A DNA stretch of 16,594 bases from Anaerovoracaceae bacterium (GTDB lineage: Bacteria > Bacillota > Clostridia > Peptostreptococcales > Anaerovoracaceae): NCBI GenBank assembly GCA_029983755.1, contig JASBYX010000033.1, positions 1-16,594 of the forward strand, in the 5' to 3' direction. The position numbers and the translations under genes are program-made. The notes beneath the pieces are model-generated. The model ran no database searches. It was not told the DNA's origin and worked only from the letters and a program-made list of their open reading frames with translations. Below are positions 14,727 through 16,594 of this stretch, in pieces; the stretch's first letter is position 1, and each line of letters starts with the position of its first letter.

Positions 14727-16570
14727 CCCTTGAAGACAATTTAAAGAAACTTCCTGACCTGCCGGGCGTCTACCTTCACAAGGATAGACTCGGGCAGGTA
14801 ATTTATGTGGGGAAGGCTATTTCTCTCAAAAATAGGGTTCGCCAGTACTTCCAGAAATCTGCAGGGGCGAACCCGAAGACAAGGGCTCTTGTGGCAAACA
14901 TAGCCGATGTGGAGTGGATAACCTGCAGCAGTGAGATGGAAGCTCTTGTCCTTGAAAACAATCTCATCAAAAGATACATGCCTAAGTACAATGTCCTGCT
15001 CAGGGACGACAAGACTTATCCATATATAATGGTCACCACCAGCGAGGAATATCCAAGGATTCTAAAGACAAGGGTCTTGAAGAACGACGGGAATAAGTAC
15101 TTTGGGCCTTATAGCGATGTTGGGGCTGTGAACAGGATTGTTGAGTTCATTAATCAGGCTTTTAAGCTGAAAAGGTGCAGTGCTCAGGTTTTTCCTGAGG
15201 GTTATAAGCCTTGCCTTAATTATCATATAGGTGTTTGCCCGGGGGTCTGTATGGGGACTGTGGACAAGGATGCCTATTGGGGCAAGGTGGACGGTGTGCT
15301 GGAGTTTTTGAGGGGGAAGGCGACGGCACTCCGTCGGGACCTGGAAGGGCGTATGAGGGCGGCTTCCCGGGGGATGGCTTTTGAGGAAGCGGCCAGGTAC
15401 AGGGATCTGATAAGGGATCTTGATTCCCTGCAACAGATTCAGAGTGTCACCATGGTGAGAGACGACGATTTGGATGTGGTGCTGTCACTTGGCGCCGGAG
15501 AAAAATATTTTGTTGTGGTATTCCCAGTGAGAAGTGGTAAGCTAAGCGGTAGGGATACCTTTGAACTTCAGGCTGAGGAGGGGGACACCAGGGAAGAAAT
15601 GGTAGCCAGCTTTCTGAAGCAGTACTACAGCCAGTGGGCAAACGTGCCAAGGGAGATCTTGGTTGAAAAGGAAGTGCCTGAGAAGGATTTGATAGAGGAG
15701 TTCTTGTCTAAAGACGGAAGACGTGTGAGAATTTTTACTCCTATGAGGGGAGTCAAGAGAAAGCTCATGGACATGGCCAAGAGGGACAGGGATCAACTCA
15801 TTAACACTATAAATCTCAAGGCAGAGAGCAACAGGGAAAAGGAAGGTAATCTGGGGAAGCTTATGGCGGAGGTTCTCAGGGGGGCGGGCCTGAAGGCCTC
15901 AATGCCCGAGATCCCTGCAGGGGGTTTCAGAGTTGAGGCATACGACATATCAAATACCAATGGAATTGATACAGTGGGTGCAATGGTGGTTTTTCAGGGT
16001 CTTAAACCTGTAAGAAAAGATTACCGAAGGTTTAAGATAAGGACGGCTGGAGCCCATGATGATTACGGTAGCCTTCAGGAGGTGCTATACAGACGGTTTA
16101 AGCGTGCTAAGGAAGGTGATAAGGGATTCATTACCCTGCCGGACATAATTTTTATGGATGGGGGAGCAGGTCAGGTTTCAGCGGCGAAGATCGTTCTTGA
16201 TGCAATGGATATTCACATTCCAATTGTTGGCCTTGCAAAGGACGATATTCATCGCACAGAGAGAATGGTGTTCCCTGACGGGCACGAGATTTCCCTCGAC
16301 GAAACACCTGTTTTGTTCAAATACTGCGGTAGGATTCAGGAGGAGGTTCATCGCTTTGCCATAGACTATCACAGAAAACTGAGAGGAAAGAATTTCATCG
16401 GATCTGCTCTTGATGAGATTCCGGGGATAGGCCCTGTCAAGAGGAACGCTCTTCTGGGGCACTTTCAGTCAATTGAGGCAATTAAGAGTGCATCAGAAGG
16501 GGAGCTTATGGAGGTAAAGGGTATAACTGAGAGCAATGCTAAGGAAATCAAGAAGTTTTTCCGCAAGTAG
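14714..16570 (+). CDS. uvrC: Excinuclease ABC subunit C
   Basis: The dual-incision nuclease of UvrABC nucleotide excision repair; 618 residues, near the family norm. The GIY-YIG domain (about 16-95) has GVY (18-20), YVG (31-33) and the catalytic glutamate in EALVLE (E76). Four cysteines, C155, C167, C175 and C179, have the spacing of the [4Fe-4S] ligands described in E. coli UvrC. A UVR motif lies at about 205-240. The RNase H-like domain carries D411 in AYDISNT, D450 in DDYGSL, D482 in MDGGAGQ, and H546. Two helix-hairpin-helix repeats end the protein (about 565-618). The start is uncertain: GTG 14714 is only two bases from AGGAGG (14706-14711), while TTG 14723 is 11 bases away and gives a 4-base overlap with the previous gene. 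Confidence 0.95.
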   Translation: MAYLTLEDNLKKLPDLPGVYLHKDRLGQVIYVGKAISLKNRVRQYFQKSAGANPKTRALVANIADVEWITCSSEMEALVLENNLIKRYMPKYNVLLRDDKTYPYIMVTTSEEYPRILKTRVLKNDGNKYFGPYSDVGAVNRIVEFINQAFKLKRCSAQVFPEGYKPCLNYHIGVCPGVCMGTVDKDAYWGKVDGVLEFLRGKATALRRDLEGRMRAASRGMAFEEAARYRDLIRDLDSLQQIQSVTMVRDDDLDVVLSLGAGEKYFVVVFPVRSGKLSGRDTFELQAEEGDTREEMVASFLKQYYSQWANVPREILVEKEVPEKDLIEEFLSKDGRRVRIFTPMRGVKRKLMDMAKRDRDQLINTINLKAESNREKEGNLGKLMAEVLRGAGLKASMPEIPAGGFRVEAYDISNTNGIDTVGAMVVFQGLKPVRKDYRRFKIRTAGAHDDYGSLQEVLYRRFKRAKEGDKGFITLPDIIFMDGGAGQVSAAKIVLDAMDIHIPIVGLAKDDIHRTERMVFPDGHEISLDETPVLFKYCGRIQEEVHRFAIDYHRKLRGKNFIGSALDEIPGIGPVKRNALLGHFQSIEAIKSASEGELMEVKGITESNAKEIKKFFRK

Positions 16571-16594
16571 AACCTTTTCCCGATTTATTTTCAT

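Noticed and set aside
1..16594. Mobile element, defence island or CRISPR array
   Set aside because: No transposase, integrase, terminal repeats, regular spacer repeats or known defence proteins appear; the genes are core metabolic and repair genes.

Overview
The window reads as chromosomal core sequence of a low-to-middle GC, Gram-positive anaerobe of the Clostridia type. The evidence is strong AGGAGG-like ribosome binding sites, sigma-A promoters of TTGACA/TATAAT form, a short clostridial flavodoxin, the DUF3793 and DUF2325 families, and a sporulator-style D-Ala-D-Ala carboxypeptidase. A placement near Clostridiales family XIII or Peptostreptococcales is only a guess. I see no phage, insertion sequence, CRISPR array, rRNA or tRNA, and no gene gap over 300 bases.

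Layout. (1) 1-5620, plus strand: a promoter, sbcD and sbcC (overlapping, the two subunits of a DNA end- and hairpin-processing nuclease), then a CPA2-like cation/proton antiporter and a hairpin terminator. (2) 5712-7285, minus strand: DUF2325 protein, DUF3793 protein and flavodoxin, probably one operon. Its promoter is covered by two copies of an 18-bp imperfect dyad, which looks like a repressor-controlled, perhaps metal-responsive, unit. (3) 7304-9400, plus strand: a COG2426-type small membrane protein, then the usual NfeD plus SPFH/band 7 pair, closed by a strong bidirectional terminator. (4) 9472-16570: serA on the minus strand and serC on the plus strand diverge from overlapping promoters. 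serC is followed with almost no gaps by an ApgM-family enzyme, a DacF-like cell-wall carboxypeptidase homologue and uvrC, with no terminator between them.

How the genes work together. SerA and SerC are the first two steps of serine synthesis from 3-phosphoglycerate. The ApgM-family protein translationally linked to SerC either supplies or drains that substrate as a phosphoglycerate mutase, or belongs to the related group proposed to be homoserine kinases. SbcCD and UvrC are DNA-repair genes at opposite ends of the window. The flavodoxin cluster probably replaces ferredoxin when iron is short, but this is inferred from the flavodoxin and the operator layout only.

Most of the window is ordinary. 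The parts most worth following up are the doubly operated DUF2325-DUF3793-flavodoxin operon, with extra cysteines in its small proteins, the DacF-like protein that lacks two of the three penicillin-binding motifs, and the overlapping serA/serC promoters. The last 24 bases (16571-16594) hold nothing I can identify.
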